From: Rothia aeria
Lineage (GTDB): Bacteria > Actinomycetota > Actinomycetes > Actinomycetales > Micrococcaceae
Assembly (NCBI GenBank): GCA_002355935.1
Contig: AP017895.1
Span: forward strand, 1,612,001-1,676,000
Length of the DNA: 64,000 bases
Direction of reading: 5' to 3'
In this document: positions 1 to 11,896 of the stretch, one piece after another
How the letters are laid out: each line of letters begins with the position of its first letter
How positions within the stretch are numbered: position 1 is the stretch's first letter
The notes under the pieces: model-generated
Seen by the model: only the letters and a program-made list of their open reading frames with translations
The model's database searches: none
Told to the model about the DNA's origin: nothing
Translations under genes and position numbers: made by a program

Positions 1-1546
1 TTGGAACTTCAAGAGCTGGTGCAAAACGTAGGATCTAAAGATAGTACGAAGCCTACCCGACGCGGTGTAAAGAAAATACTGGAGCCCCAGGAAGTACAGT
101 CGGTAGAAGCACTACAGGCGCAGGAACCTATTCTGATACCAGATGTCAACCCACGCCCACGGGCTCCGGGGGAACTCTTCATGGCGGATGCCCCTATTTC
201 CAGCGACACGGAACTTTTTGATGCGCTGGTTGCCATGGTGACCGGTACAGCCCCCGAGACGGAACTGGTGCGTGCTCTCGCATATCTTAACCAGACAGAA
301 AGTATCCGCTTTAACAAGGCACAGATAAAATACCTTGAGTCCGTCAACCTGAATTGGGGACGACATATCCACGAGTTTGAGACCGCGGGAGAGGATATAG
401 CTTTTCTGATCCTAGCGATATACATACGATGTGCAGGTACGCGGCCAATAGAATTGCCACCAATTACGATGGGTTACCGCGACTTTCTGTGGCTCGATAG
501 GAACGGCCAGCCTATTATCACAAACAGTATGGAGTACCGCCCCTTAGGGGCGAAAACCAAGCAGGATCTTGTGGTCAACACTCGCGGGTTGACGGGCCTT
601 TTACAAGAGCAACTTCTCTCACTGATTCCCTCCAGCGGATATGCTGAAAAATTTATACAGAACCTTTTGAAACACGAAATCATGCCATGCGACGCACCAC
701 ATGGTCGACGGGATTAACACAGTACGCAAAACAAAGAATTATCAACAGCGATAGCGAGATACCCTATAACAGGAAACTCCTTCTGTGGGAAGACCCAAAC
801 GATACTTCTGCCCCCAATGACCTAGGTTTTGAAGATGCCGCTTTTAATACTGGCAGTGTGCGAGAAGATTACGGTCACCGCATCCATACGTCAAAACGTT
901 ATACCTATACCTCGCAGAAATACGCTGTCGGTTGGTATGCCTGGCTCATGCAGAATAATCTGGATTATGCGGCAGCGCAGATGATGCCTGCCCTGGTGAC
1001 AGCCCTCTACACGCGCACCGTTTTCGGGCTGAACGCGCTCCTCTATGCTCTTGGCAGTACCCCGTGCCCTCTGGGTGCGCCTTCGTATAGCGCCTTGGGA
1101 ATTGCGGCATCTGCGCTAGCACAAGATATTCGGGCCTTAACAGCTGAGTCTCTTGCCCACCTGGCAGAGCGTGGAATGCTAGATCCTGCACAATTCGCTG
1201 AAGAAGTAACGTGGCTTCTGCTACACCAGGATGTTCTGACTAACCGTGTACTCGGGACTCTTCAAGACGCCGCATCTATCAGCCCATTGGCGGGGTGGCG
1301 TATTGTGCAGGTGCTAGAGAACATGTTGCCAGCTGTAAGCGATATTAATCGTGGTGGTTCCTTCGTGCAGCTCTTGGTGCAATTAGCGGGGAGTACGGCG
1401 TGAGCGTCGAGATTCCTGAGGTTTTGCGGCCCAAAATGAAAGGCTCAACCGTGCTCGCGAAGAACCTGCGTGCGCTCGAAAAGCTACAGCCGCATCCGAC
1501 CGAGCTTGCGGAAAAAGCGCGGCAACACGCTATGGAGCTACTATAA
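1..1546 (+). CDS. DUF6493-type array protein 1 (5' partial, two frameshifts)
   Basis: This is the C-terminal two thirds of a large protein whose 5' end lies outside the window; the TTG at base 1 is just the edge. It matches the C-terminal halves of the five paralogues downstream: an IPDVNPRPR-like linker, a GWYAWLMQNN block, an ISPLAGWR block and a final KGSTVLAKNLRAL block. I assign it to the DUF6493 group from remembered features of that actinobacterial family, without a search; function is unknown. The frame breaks twice. One C lost from CC at 697-698 and one G lost from GGGG at 1388-1391 explain both breaks, and the repaired frame runs to TAA at 1544-1546. It is the most divergent member in its middle part. 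Whether it is a decayed copy cannot be told from sequence this error-prone, but both breaks are single homopolymer losses like those in the essential genes nearby. Confidence 0.6.
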
Positions 1547-1595
1547 GTACACCCAACTTTTTTGGACAGCAATCACTAAAAAGGAATAGCCACCT

Positions 1596-4210
1596 ATGAC
1601 AGCCGCCGCTTCCACACTTGCGCAACGCCGCGCCACCCTCAAAAAGCTCATGGCAGACCCCAAGGCCACTTTCGACCAGTACCGGGGGATTATTAACGGG
1701 GCCACCGAGAAAGAACGGGCATCCCTGGCACGAACCCTGAACGCTGAAAAAGCCGCCGCATCAGATCTTCCAAAGAGCATAAAAGCCTACCTGGCGGCCG
1801 CTCTCACCGCAAAACCAGCACGTGCCGCACAACAACTGCATCAACTTACACACCTCACCGAGGCGGGACGCATTGGTCAGCGGCGTGAAATACGTGATCA
1901 CTTCATGTGGGGAACTGAAGAAAGAAGAGACGAGTGGGTACTCGAATTTGCTGATCAATATGCATCTACCAGGGCGTCACTCTACGGGCAGTGGGAACTT
2001 AGCAACACAATCCTAAGAAACCGCGGCCTCAGCTGCTCTACTCCGCGGTACCTGGCAATGTTCCTCGCTAATATCCCACCGGTATATGACGACTCACCTA
2101 AGAACCACGCTGAAACCACCCAATTTTTCCGTACCAACCCACACTGCCTTGAACAGCAGTTCTGGGACGTTTTCACCGTCGAAGGGGCCCTGAGACAGCA
2201 CCCATCCACATGGGCGCCCCGCACCCGCCGCGGTGAGCCTTCCTTCGGTGCCCTCACCCGTCTGCTAAGCGAAGAATTCGAGGGTGTTCGCCCCCGGTGC
2301 CTTACCGAAACCCTCCAGGCTCTACTGCGAGACTTCGGCCCCGCCGACTCACGGTATTTTATACAGCACACGAGGGGCTAACCCCCACAGACACCGAAAT
2401 TATAGAACGACTACCCCTGTACACCGCCGTGCTTGCCAGCCCTTATTCACCCGCAGTTGGGATGGCACAAACTATGCTGCGGCAGGTAGTGACAGCTCTC
2501 ACCAGCGAGCAAGCAACCCAACTGGTGGATGCTTCTTCACCGGTACTTTTCCGTACCGAGAAAAAAGTGCTCCGCGCCCACCTGAGACTGCTGGCTCAGA
2601 CCCTCACAACACACCCCGAGCTTGCGGAACGGGTAAGCCAAAAAGTGGCCGAGGCGGTACAGAACATGCCTGCAGACGTTCAGGCGCAGGCACAGCAGCT
2701 AGTAGTCCTTCCCAGTCCACGCATGGTTCCACCGGCAGAACCCGCCGAACCGGTCCAGCTTGTGCGCATCCCCACCATAGTGCCGCAAAACTGCGCACCA
2801 CAAGGGAACCTCACGCCCGGTTCCGTGCGCGATGACGAAGACTTCACGCAACGACTCATCCCTCTACTGGGCGGTGAAGGCCACGGCGCCAACATACCGC
2901 CCCTGCTGGAATACCTGGGTAAACACCCGCGAGTGCAGCTGAACGAAACACACCTGAAAATAGTGCGGGAACACAACTCCCAGTGGGTCATACCTCCCTG
3001 GGTGCAAAACATCTACCTCACCCACCTGATTCTGCGCGCCCACGACTCAGAAAGCTTCTCCAAACGCTTTGACGGGTACGTGAACTATTTGCTCCACAAC
3101 CCCGAAACGGGGCAGCCCATGCTTCCCCACCGCGACTACGCGCCCTCCTGGGCAGAAACCTACGAACTGTACTGGGAGCTTACCCGCCACGACGAGCACC
3201 ACGACAACTACGGCGGCACCGCCACCCTCATAAACTACCGTGGCCCCGCCGCGCTTTTCCAAGAACAGCTTAACCGTGTCGGCGAACCCCACGAAACGCA
3301 CTGGGCGCCCCTAGCAACCGAACCAATACCCGCTAAAACCTTCGACTGGTACCGGCACGTGGAAGCCCTTGAGGCACGCGCTCGCCCCAGTAACGAATCA
3401 GGGATCTATAAACATGCACCGCATGACTCACTCATGATGTGGCTTGCCGTCGGGCAAGAACTCAACCCGGAGGGAGAGACATTCGAGAACGCCGCAGTAA
3501 ACGTTATGGGCCTGCTGGAAGAATTCACGCACCGCACCGACGATGCAGAAAACTACCCATTTACCGGTGCGATAATGCAGTGGTATGCATGGTTAATGCA
3601 GCACAACCCGGATGTTCTGGCAGCCCAAGCGATGCCGCTGGCACTGGCCGCGTCCCACCAGAAAACCGTGTATGGGCTACCGGAAACACTCACATCTTTA
3701 GCAGATACACACCGGGTACTGGGAGCCCCATCCTACTCGGTACTGGGGTGGGCGCTCGGGGCGAAAAACAATGAATACCGCGTGCAGGCAGCCGAAACCG
3801 TCGCCCAGCTTGCCGAGTGCGGCATGCTGGACACTCAACTTCTAGGTGAGGAACTGGCATACCTCCTCAAAAACCAGTGGGTGCCAACAAACCGTGTGGT
3901 GCAGGCATTGAAAGATACCGCCTCCATTAGCCCGCTGGCGGGGTGGCGTACCCTGCAGGTACTCGTAGAGGTTCTGCCGGTGGTAGGAAGAGTGAACCGC
4001 GGTGGTGTGCTCGTGCAGCTGCTGGCGGAGCTGGCGGGGGAGTACGGGGTAAGCGTCTCACTGCCCGAAAGTTTACAGCCAGTGCTGAAAGGTACAACCC
4101 TACTGGCGAAAAACCTGCGGGCGCTTAGCGCACTTAATACACACCCCAGCGGGCTCGCTGAGCAGGCTAACCAGCAGGCGCTCGCCCTCATGACCGAAGG
4201 CGGAGCATAA
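1596..4210 (+). CDS. DUF6493-type array protein 2 (one frameshift)
   Basis: Repaired length is 871 residues. The N-terminal third starts with a helical segment containing the array signature GATEKERASLARTL, followed by the AAALTAKPARAAQ, RRDEWVLEFAD and ILRNRGL motifs. A middle RTEKKVLRAHLRLL helix comes next, then an acidic linker, and a C-terminal helical region with MQWYAWLMQHNPD, ISPLAGWRTLQVL and KGTTLLAKNLRALS. No catalytic motif, signal peptide or membrane segment is visible, so a cytoplasmic helical-repeat scaffold is plausible. The frame breaks at TTTT 2357-2360, and one extra T joins the two parts. ATG 1596 is chosen because an AAGGA ribosome site precedes it. In other actinobacteria DUF6493 genes often neighbour MoxR ATPase, VWA and SWIM-zinc-finger genes (family knowledge), but none are in this window. 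Confidence 0.65.
3918..4020 (+). repeat. Near-identical tract shared by array genes 2 and 3
   Basis: These 103 bases match 6412-6514 with one mismatch. They encode the ISPLAGWRTLQ and VNRGGVLVQL block. Confidence 0.8.
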
Positions 4211-4293
4211 AACAGCAGCCGCACCCTACACTAGTACTACTGCCATCGGCGGCTGCCGTCGAGGTGCCGCCGCCTCACCGATGAAAGAACCCC

Positions 4294-6704
4294 ATGCAAG
4301 ATTCGCAACAGAATACGTTCACCTCCGCTCAGCGCCTCACCCAGCTGGCGGTGCTAGTGGACTATGACGCCCCAATGGAAGAACTGCAGAAGACCGTGGG
4401 CGGGGCTGATGAAAAAGAACGGGCCATATTGGCAAAAGTTCTGGAACGCACTGAACTCCTGGATAGCCACGGCGCACCCCGGCCCGGTGCGTTCTATATC
4501 TTGGGCGCGCTGGGTACTGCGGAGCAGGCCGCTTATATACTGCGCTGCACACTGTGGCATCTTGAGCATGAAAAGTTCTCAACAGCCCTTAGTTCCTTCA
4601 CCACCGGTGCGCGGGAACGCCCCGATGAGTGGGTGCTGGGGTTTAGCAATAATCCGCTGACTATAAACTATTGGGACGCCATACGCCCTATCTTGCGGGA
4701 GCGTGGGCTCAAAAATACTTCCGTCTCTGCCCTGCTGGGTTTCCGAGAATCCATCCCCGTAGTCACTGGCGAATCCTCGCGGGGGCAGAAAGATGTTTTA
4801 GAGTTTTTCGCCCGGAACCCCGAGCTGCTAGAGCATGATTTCTGGGAGCTTTTCTGGGTGGACGGGCTGCTCTATGAGACATACGGGCACGGCCGAGGCG
4901 ACACTGTGGCCCTGGTACGCCTGCTGACGAGCCACTATGCGGGGTTCCGTGACCGTGTTCTTGACGAGTGCCTGGCCGCTATGCGCCGTGATTTTCGCGA
5001 AACCCGTATTTTTTGGGTGCTCTACCGTGGGCTGGAGCCCACCACTGCCGAGAACCTGCGGCGCCTGCCACAGTTATTGGCCGTATTGGAGGCACCGCAG
5101 TCGGCTCTTATCAGTTTTGCTTTGGATACGTTGGCGGGAACAGTGCCAGCAATGAATACCGAGCAAGCCGCCTCATTGGTGGATGCGTCCCATGCGGTGC
5201 TGTACCGTACCGAGAAGAAGGTTCTTCGCGCCCAATTGCGTGTTTTGCGGAAAGTTGTAAAACACACCCGGAATTTACGCAACAGGTGAGTGGGATAATG
5301 GCCGAGACCGTAGAAGCCCTGCCCCTGGATCTGCAGGATACGGCGCGTAAACTTATGACCCCCGATGATACGGTGCCCCCTGAACCCACTGGCCGTACCG
5401 TGAGTATCCCAGATATTATTCCGCAGGATCGTGCCCCCGGTGAAAACCTCACACCACTGCCCCCAATAGATAATGAGGCTGAGTTTCTAGATGTTCTCTT
5501 CGGCCAGCTGGAGGGGGAAGAACACGGCAAGAACCTGCAGCGGCTGCTCGTTTACCTCCATGAGCACCCGCGTGTTGAGCTGGATACGGCAACCCGTAAA
5601 CGTATCCACACGCACAACAGGACACGGACCTCTGATACCCCTTCGGCCCAGGCGCTGTATCTGAGTTACCTGGTTCTGAAGCATCACCTCAACCAAAACG
5701 TACTGCAGCCCGGCACCTTCCCCGGTTATCGGGAGAATACTTATGCAAGTCCCTACGGGGTACTCCACCGGCAGTTGGTAGCCCTTGACACCGGCGCTGA
5801 GGCGCCTCTGCCGCCGGTTCCACTTCCCTCCGTTGAACGCATCTGGGAGAGGAACGTGGGCAAAAGCTACGGAACACCACAAGGCTGGTATGAGCTTTGC
5901 TATGAGGGCCTCGGCAGAGAGTTCATTACCTGGAACGCGGTTGGAGAAACCGAAGAAGACGCTGATTTGCCGCTTGAGCAGGCGGCTCGTCTGACACCCG
6001 CTAATATACGTCTTGCGGTTTCGGACCGTGCCCAGGATGCGTTGAGTAATCCGCAGCACCGTGCGGTAGTGCAATGGTACGCGTGGCTTATGCAGAATAA
6101 CCCCGATATTTTAGCAGCCCACTACATGCCTTTAGCTATTGCCGCCTCACTGTATAAGAAGTCGTATGGGTTAGATACTGTGCTCGGTGCCCTTGCAGAA
6201 AGCTGGCGGGTGCTGACAGAACCATCCCACTCGCTGCTGGCCATTGCCTGTAATGCGGCCGGTCCCGATAACCGTGCGGCAGCAGCCGAGACCCTAGCGT
6301 GCCTTGCCGACCGGGGAATGCTGGACACCAATGCGTACGCAGCCGAGCTGCGCAGGTTACTGGAACGGAACAACCTCAAAGCGCCTCGCATAGCCCAAAC
6401 CTTGGCAGATGCCGCCTCCATTAGCCCGCTGGCGGGGTGGCGTACCCTGCAGATACTCGTAGAGGTTCTGCCGGTGGTAGGAAGAGTGAACCGCGGTGGT
6501 GTGCTCGTGCAGCTATTGGTGCAGCTAGCCAAAGAATACGGGGTGAGCGTTACTATTCCGGATGAGCTGCTTCCCAAGATGAAAGGCTCAACGGTGCTGG
6601 CAAAAAACCTGCGAGTGTTGCATAAACTTACCGAGCACCCGAGTGATTTAGCAGCCCAAGCCGCCGAACAGGCCCAACAAGTAGCAGCCGGTAACGCCTG
6701 CTAA
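4294..6704 (+). CDS. DUF6493-type array protein 3 (one frameshift)
   Basis: Repaired length is 803 residues. It has the same architecture as its neighbours: GADEKERAILAKVL near residue 35, RPDEWVLGF near 110, FWELFWVDGLL near 185, RTEKKVLRAQLRVL near 305, a SIPDIIPQDRAPGE linker, then QWYAWLMQNNPD, ISPLAGWRTLQIL and KGSTVLAKNLRVL. The frame is broken at AAAA 5259-5262. Adding one A turns the dead end into KVVKTHPEFTQQV and continues to the stop at 6704. The 103 bases at 6412-6514 differ from 3918-4020 of the preceding gene by one base, a sign of recent gene conversion or unequal exchange. Function is unknown. Confidence 0.65.
6412..6514 (+). repeat. Near-identical tract, partner copy in array gene 3
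   Basis: Partner of 3918-4020, with one difference in 103 bases. Sequence on both sides is clearly diverged between the two genes. Confidence 0.8.
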
Positions 6705-6781
6705 TACCTAGGAGGCATAGCAGAATGCCGTTAGCGGCCTATACAGCACGAACACCCCGCCATATATGAGAAAGAAATACT

Positions 6782-9255
6782 ATGACCACCTCAGAACATA
6801 AGACTCTCACACTCACCGAGCGCCGCACCCGCCTGAAGCAGCTGATCGCTGAGCACAAGCCGGTTGAGGAATACCAGAAAGTGCTTTCTGGGGCTACCGA
6901 GGAGGAACGCGCCTCACTAGTGCGTACCCTCTCGCCCACTAAATTGAAAGAACCCAAAAACCGGTTTACCCCGTTGGGGACGTACGCGGTTACTGCCCTC
7001 ACTAAAAAACCTGCCCGAGCCGCGCAGCTTATTCTGCAACTGTGCTGGGATAACTATAAACACCGGGACGCCATCGCCCGGTACGCGGCCGCAGGCGCCT
7101 CCGAACGCCCTAACGACTGGGTGCTGGAATACGTGGCGGAAACCTGTTTCATGGATGAACTATGGCCTCTCAGTCAGACATTACTGCGGGAACGCGGGCT
7201 CATTTGTGAAGACGAAGAGTACCTGAAAGGATTCCAGGCGCGTATTCCCGCAGTGAACACTGCCTCGACCCACAACCACCAGGAAGCCCTGGAATTTTTG
7301 CAGAAGATCCTGCCCGCTTTGAGGAGTTCTGGGCACTTTTCCGGGTGGAGGGCGCCATGCTGGAGGAATACACCTACGGATTTTTCCACCCCAACGGCAG
7401 CATGCTAGCCCTCACTAAACTGCTGAGCGACAACTACAGCGGGTTCCGTGACCGGGTTCTTACCGAATGTTTGCAGGCGATGCTCCGTGATTTCTCCCCG
7501 GCTAACACGCGGATATTCCACGCGCTTTACCGCGGGATGCACCCTACCGAAGCTGAGAACCTCAGCCGCTTCGGTACCCTTGTGTCCGTACTGGGCGCGT
7601 CCCCTTCAACCTCCGTGGGCCTAGCCCAAGACATGCTCACCCCACTTATCCCGCAGCTGGACCAGGAGCAGGCGGCGGAGCTCATGGACGCCTCTGCCAC
7701 TGTGCTTTTGCGCACCGAGAAGAAAGTGCTTCGCGCCCAACTGCGGTTACTGACGAAACTGGTGAAAACCCGCCCCGAATGTGCAGCCCAAGTCAGTGCC
7801 CTCGTGGCGGACGCCGCCAACACCCTGCCGTTAGATGTGCAAAGTACCGCCCGTAAACTCATAATTGATGAGCCTGTCACTGCCCCGAACACCCCCGACA
7901 CTGAGGGCGAGACGGGAAGCATTATTATTCCCGAGGCGACCCCGCGTGACCGTGAACCGGAGCGGGAGGCGGAACCGCTTACCCCTATCGCGGATGACGC
8001 TGAATGCGTAGAAGTTCTTCTCAAAGTTTTGGAAGAAGAGACGCAAGAGACACAGCTGCCGCGCCTGCTCGCCTATATGGTGCAGAGCCGGAAAGCCAAC
8101 CGAAGCATTGAGATGGATAAGGCCGCCCAAGAACGCATATATAGCCACAATAAGAATTTGCGTTACTGGGATGCGGTGAAGGACGAGCTGCGGGTCAGCC
8201 TCAGCTACCTGGCTCTCAAATCCTACCGGTTAAAGCTCACCCACTGTGATTTTATGCAGAAATATCGGGAAAACTATCTGTTCTCGCGCGCGAAGTCACG
8301 CGGGCCGCAGGTACTTTTGCAGGAGCAGTTCGCGTACGCCGATAAACCCTATAAAAAGGAACTGGAGCCTGTGGTCACAACCCCGCTTCCGGCCGCGCAG
8401 TGCGTGTGGGAACGCGTTGCGGTGGACTGGTCAAAGCGGCGGAACGTGTATGTTGCGGGCAGGATCGTAGAGGGCTTCCCCGGGTATGTTGGGTGGCGCA
8501 AACTGGGTGTTACCCGGCAGCCAAAAGACGCCTCGTTTGCTGAGGCAGCACTCACGGCCGTTGTGATTTCTGCCGACTACAGCGAGAATATGGACAAAGC
8601 TAGTACCTGCCGCTGGTACCGGCTGGTGGTGCAGTGGTGCGCATGGCTTCTATACAATAACCCGGATATTTTTGCGGCCCATATGATGCCTCTGATGACG
8701 GCGGCCTTATATGAGAAGAAAGTGTACGGGCTAGAAATTGTGCTCACCGCCCTTGCACAGAGCTGGCGTTCTCTTGGCGCACCCGCATACTGTGCACTGG
8801 GGTTCGCTACTGCCGCTAAAGACACCGGCTACCGCGCCCTCGCGGCGGAAACACTCGCCACTCTCGCAGACCGCGACATGTTTGATACCTACGCGTTTTC
8901 TGCTGAATTAATGCAGCTTTTAAAAGATAAATATGTGCCAGCAAACCGTGTTGTTGAGACTCTGCAGGATGCTGCTTCTATTAGCCCGTTGGTGGGGTGG
9001 CGTGTCTGTCAGGTGCTGCAGGGGCTGCTGCCGGTGGTGGGGGAGATTAATCGGGGTGGTGCGCTCGTGCAGTTACTTGCTCATTTGGCGGGGGAGTATG
9101 GTGTGAGTGTTGAAATTCCTGAGGTTTTGCGTCCGAAGATGAAGGGTTCGACTGTGTTGGCGAAGAATCTGCGGGCGTTGAGCGCGCTGGGTCCGTGTTC
9201 GACGGAGCTTGCCCGCCAAGCACAAGAACAGGCTAACAACACCAACCCTGCGTAA
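6782..9255 (+). CDS. DUF6493-type array protein 4 (one frameshift)
   Basis: Repaired length is 824 residues. N-terminal motifs are GATEEERASLVRTLSP, VTALTKKPARAAQ and RPNDWVLEYVAE. A central region holds FWALFRVEGAMLEEY, YSGFRDRVLTECLQAMLRDF and RTEKKVLRAQLRLLTK. The C-terminal region has VVQWCAWLLYNNPD, ISPLVGWRVCQVLQGL and KGSTVLAKNLRALSAL. The frame breaks at G 7306, and restoring GG gives the reading QKDPARFEEFWALF. The last 290 bases change abruptly to T- and G-ending codons and are about 95% identical to the same part of gene 6 (counted by eye), so the 3' end is a homogenised module. ATG 6782 follows a purine-rich GAGAAAG ribosome site. Function is unknown. Confidence 0.65.
8963..9230 (+). 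repeat. Homogenised 3' module, copy in array gene 4
   Basis: These 268 bases align without gaps to 14136-14403, with about 13 mismatches counted by eye (about 95% identity). The flanking parts of the two genes are much more diverged. The segment also shifts to T- and G-ending codons relative to the gene around it. Confidence 0.8.
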
Positions 9256-9297
9256 CCGCAAGCGCCAGCACCGACACCATACCCCAGGAGATACCCC

Positions 9298-11879
9298 ATG
9301 CCCCAGCCAATCACGCTCACTGAGCGCCGTGCCCGCCTCAAAACCATGCTTAAAAGCACCGGCCCCATTAATATGGAGGCCTACCGGGAGGCTATCCGCG
9401 GAGCCACCGAAGAGGAACGCGCCTCGTTGGCACGCACCGTACAACCCGCAAAAATACTTGGAAGTGAACGGGAAGCAGCCCAAGCCCCGAAGCCCTTACC
9501 AGTTTAGGGTTCTACCTGCTGGGTGCTCTGACGAGCAGCCCCGCCACCGCAATCCGTACCTGGTGTACGGTGGGGTACATTTCGCGTACACGGTGCAGCG
9601 CCGATACCCACAGGGAACACCTGGGATGGTTCATAGCGGGCCTGACCGAGCGGAGCGACGAATGGGTTCTGCAGCTTGCCGCAGTGGAGCACGACCCGTG
9701 GACGGAAGCCCAAGACGCATGGGAACCGGTTCATACGGTGCTTCGGAACCGCCACCTCGTGAGTGAATCCCCAGCCTACCTGGAGCTTTTGACCCACATG
9801 ATTCCGCCGATGCGCGCCAATGAGGAAGCATTCAAACGGTACAACCCCCACAAGCTAACAATTGAAAAGTTCTTCCGGTCAGACCCGCTTCTGCTGGAGC
9901 ACGACTTTTGGGCACTTTTTAGAAGTGAAGGGCTGCTGCGCGGCCGGCTTGGTCAACGTGATGCCGCCATAGCTTTCATGCGGTATATGTGTGAGCGTTT
10001 TGAGGGCGTGCGTGAGCGTGCGCTGGAGGAAACTCTGCGGGCGCTACTGCGTGATTTTTCGGCTGCGAACAGCGCTATTTTCGGTCACCTTCACCGTGCT
10101 CTGCAGCCAAGCAGAGAAGAAATTTTGGGGCTTTTCCAGCTGTACGTATCGGTGCTGGGGGCAGCCCCCTCACCCAGTGTTTCACTGGCGCAAGATATGT
10201 TGAATACCGCAGTTGATAAGGCTTCCGGTGAACAGGCGCTAGCTGTGGTAGATGCATCGGCAGCCGTGCTATTTCGCACCGAGAAGAAGGTGCTGCGCGC
10301 CCAGCTGCGGTTACTGACGAAACTGGTGAAGGCCCACCCTGAGTGTGCTGCCCAGGTCAGCACCCTAGTGGCGGATGCCGTGGAGTCTATGCCGCTGGAT
10401 GTGCAGCCGGGTGCCCGCAAGCTTATCGCCCCCGCAGCAGTATCTACAAGCACTGTTGAGGGGACAGACAAGGGTATAACGGATGCGGGTAAAACCGCCG
10501 CGAGTATACACATTCCCGATATAACACCACAGAAACAAGAACCCGTCGGGTTCTTCGCCCCGCGTGCGCCCATTACAAATGATCACGAGTTTCGGCACCT
10601 ATTCTGTGACGGGTACGATGGTGCGGACATTCCCCGGATGCTCGCCTACCTCATGCAGCACCCGATGGTCGAACTAGGCCCTGAAGCCCTCGCGCCGCAT
10701 CAACTCATGCAGGGGTTTAACACCGGACCACGTGATGCCGACCCGGGCGCATACATGAGGTACCTCACCATGCGGCCTCATCTTAAAGATGCGGACAACT
10801 ATAAGGCTCCAGTGCTTAAGTTTCAGAAGTACGAGAAAACTAAACATCATCCTCTCTCATCTCGTCCAGCTGATGTGCTGGTGCAGCAGTTCAAATGGGT
10901 GCACGCACACCAGACGGAGCAGCAGCCGGTTGTTGAAGGCTCTCAAGAGCTGTGGCCATACCGTACGGAGCTTATTGCGCTTATTACCGAGCCGCTACCG
11001 GCTGAAAACTATGAATGGGCACGCAGCTGGGCGGTATTCCAACATATATCAGCCTGGATCTGGCTGGACGCGAAGAAAGTCCCCGGCGGCCGCCTACCGC
11101 AGTGGCGGCAAGTCTTCTACCCGCACGCTGCACCTGAAAAGTCCCCGTTTGCGTGGCGGGTGCTGAACGTGCACCGGGTGGCTGGCGAGTACCAGCGTCG
11201 CATAGAGGAGGCCCAGTACGGTACCGGCATGGAACTGGTTGTTCAATGGTATGCGTGGCTGACCCAGAACACCCCGGATGTGCTGGCTGCCCAGTTCGCG
11301 CCCGCATGTTTCGCGGTGGTGTATGAGACGCAATCGGCAGGTGCCGAGGTGCAGGTGCTGCGGGCTCTTGCGGATACGCACAGTGTGCTGGGCGCCCCAT
11401 CGTACTGTGCAATAGCGGCGTGTGCCAGCGCGCGGCAGGAACAGGTTCGTGCCCATGCGGCCGAGTGCATCGCTGCCCTAGCGGGGCGCGGCATGCTGGA
11501 TCCTGATGCGTTCTCAGCGGAGCTTTCGTGGCTGCTGAGTCACCAATATGTGCAGGCGCAGAGGTTAGTTCGCACCCTCACAGATGCCGCTTCCATTAGC
11601 CCGTTGGCGGGGTGGCGTGTCTGTCAGGTTTTGCAGGGGCTGCTGCCGGTGGTGGGGGAACTGAACCGGGGCGGTGCGCTCGTGCAGTTACTTGCTCAGT
11701 TGGCCCAGCAGTACGGAGCGGTCATTAATATCCCGGAGTGTTTGCAGCCAAAGATGAAAGGCTCCACTGTGCTGGCGAAGAATCTGCGGGCGTTGAGCGC
11801 GCTGAGTCCGCACCCGACGGAGCTTGCCCATCAAGCACAAGAACAAGCGCTCACAATACTAAAGAACAACCCGTCATAA
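9298..11879 (+). CDS. DUF6493-type array protein 5 (one frameshift)
   Basis: Repaired length is 860 residues. The first 65 residues carry the GATEEERASLARTV signature. The frame then breaks at CCCC 9485-9488; an added C restores an ALTSLGFYLLGALTSSPATA reading that aligns with the equivalent alanine-rich helix of the other copies. Further on are RSDEWVLQLAA, FWALFRSEGLL, RTEKKVLRAQLRLLTK, an unusually long linker with IHIPDITPQKQEP, then VVQWYAWLTQNTPD, ISPLAGWRVCQVLQGL and KGSTVLAKNLRALSAL. Its 3' end is a mosaic: 11581-11700 matches genes 4 and 6, the next 60 bases do not, and the final block matches again. Function is unknown. Confidence 0.65.
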
Positions 11880-11896
11880 AAACGCACGGAGAAACT

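Noticed and set aside
1-1546. Array gene 1 as a decayed pseudogene
   Set aside because: Both breaks are single homopolymer losses of the same kind seen in essential genes, so sequence error explains them equally well.
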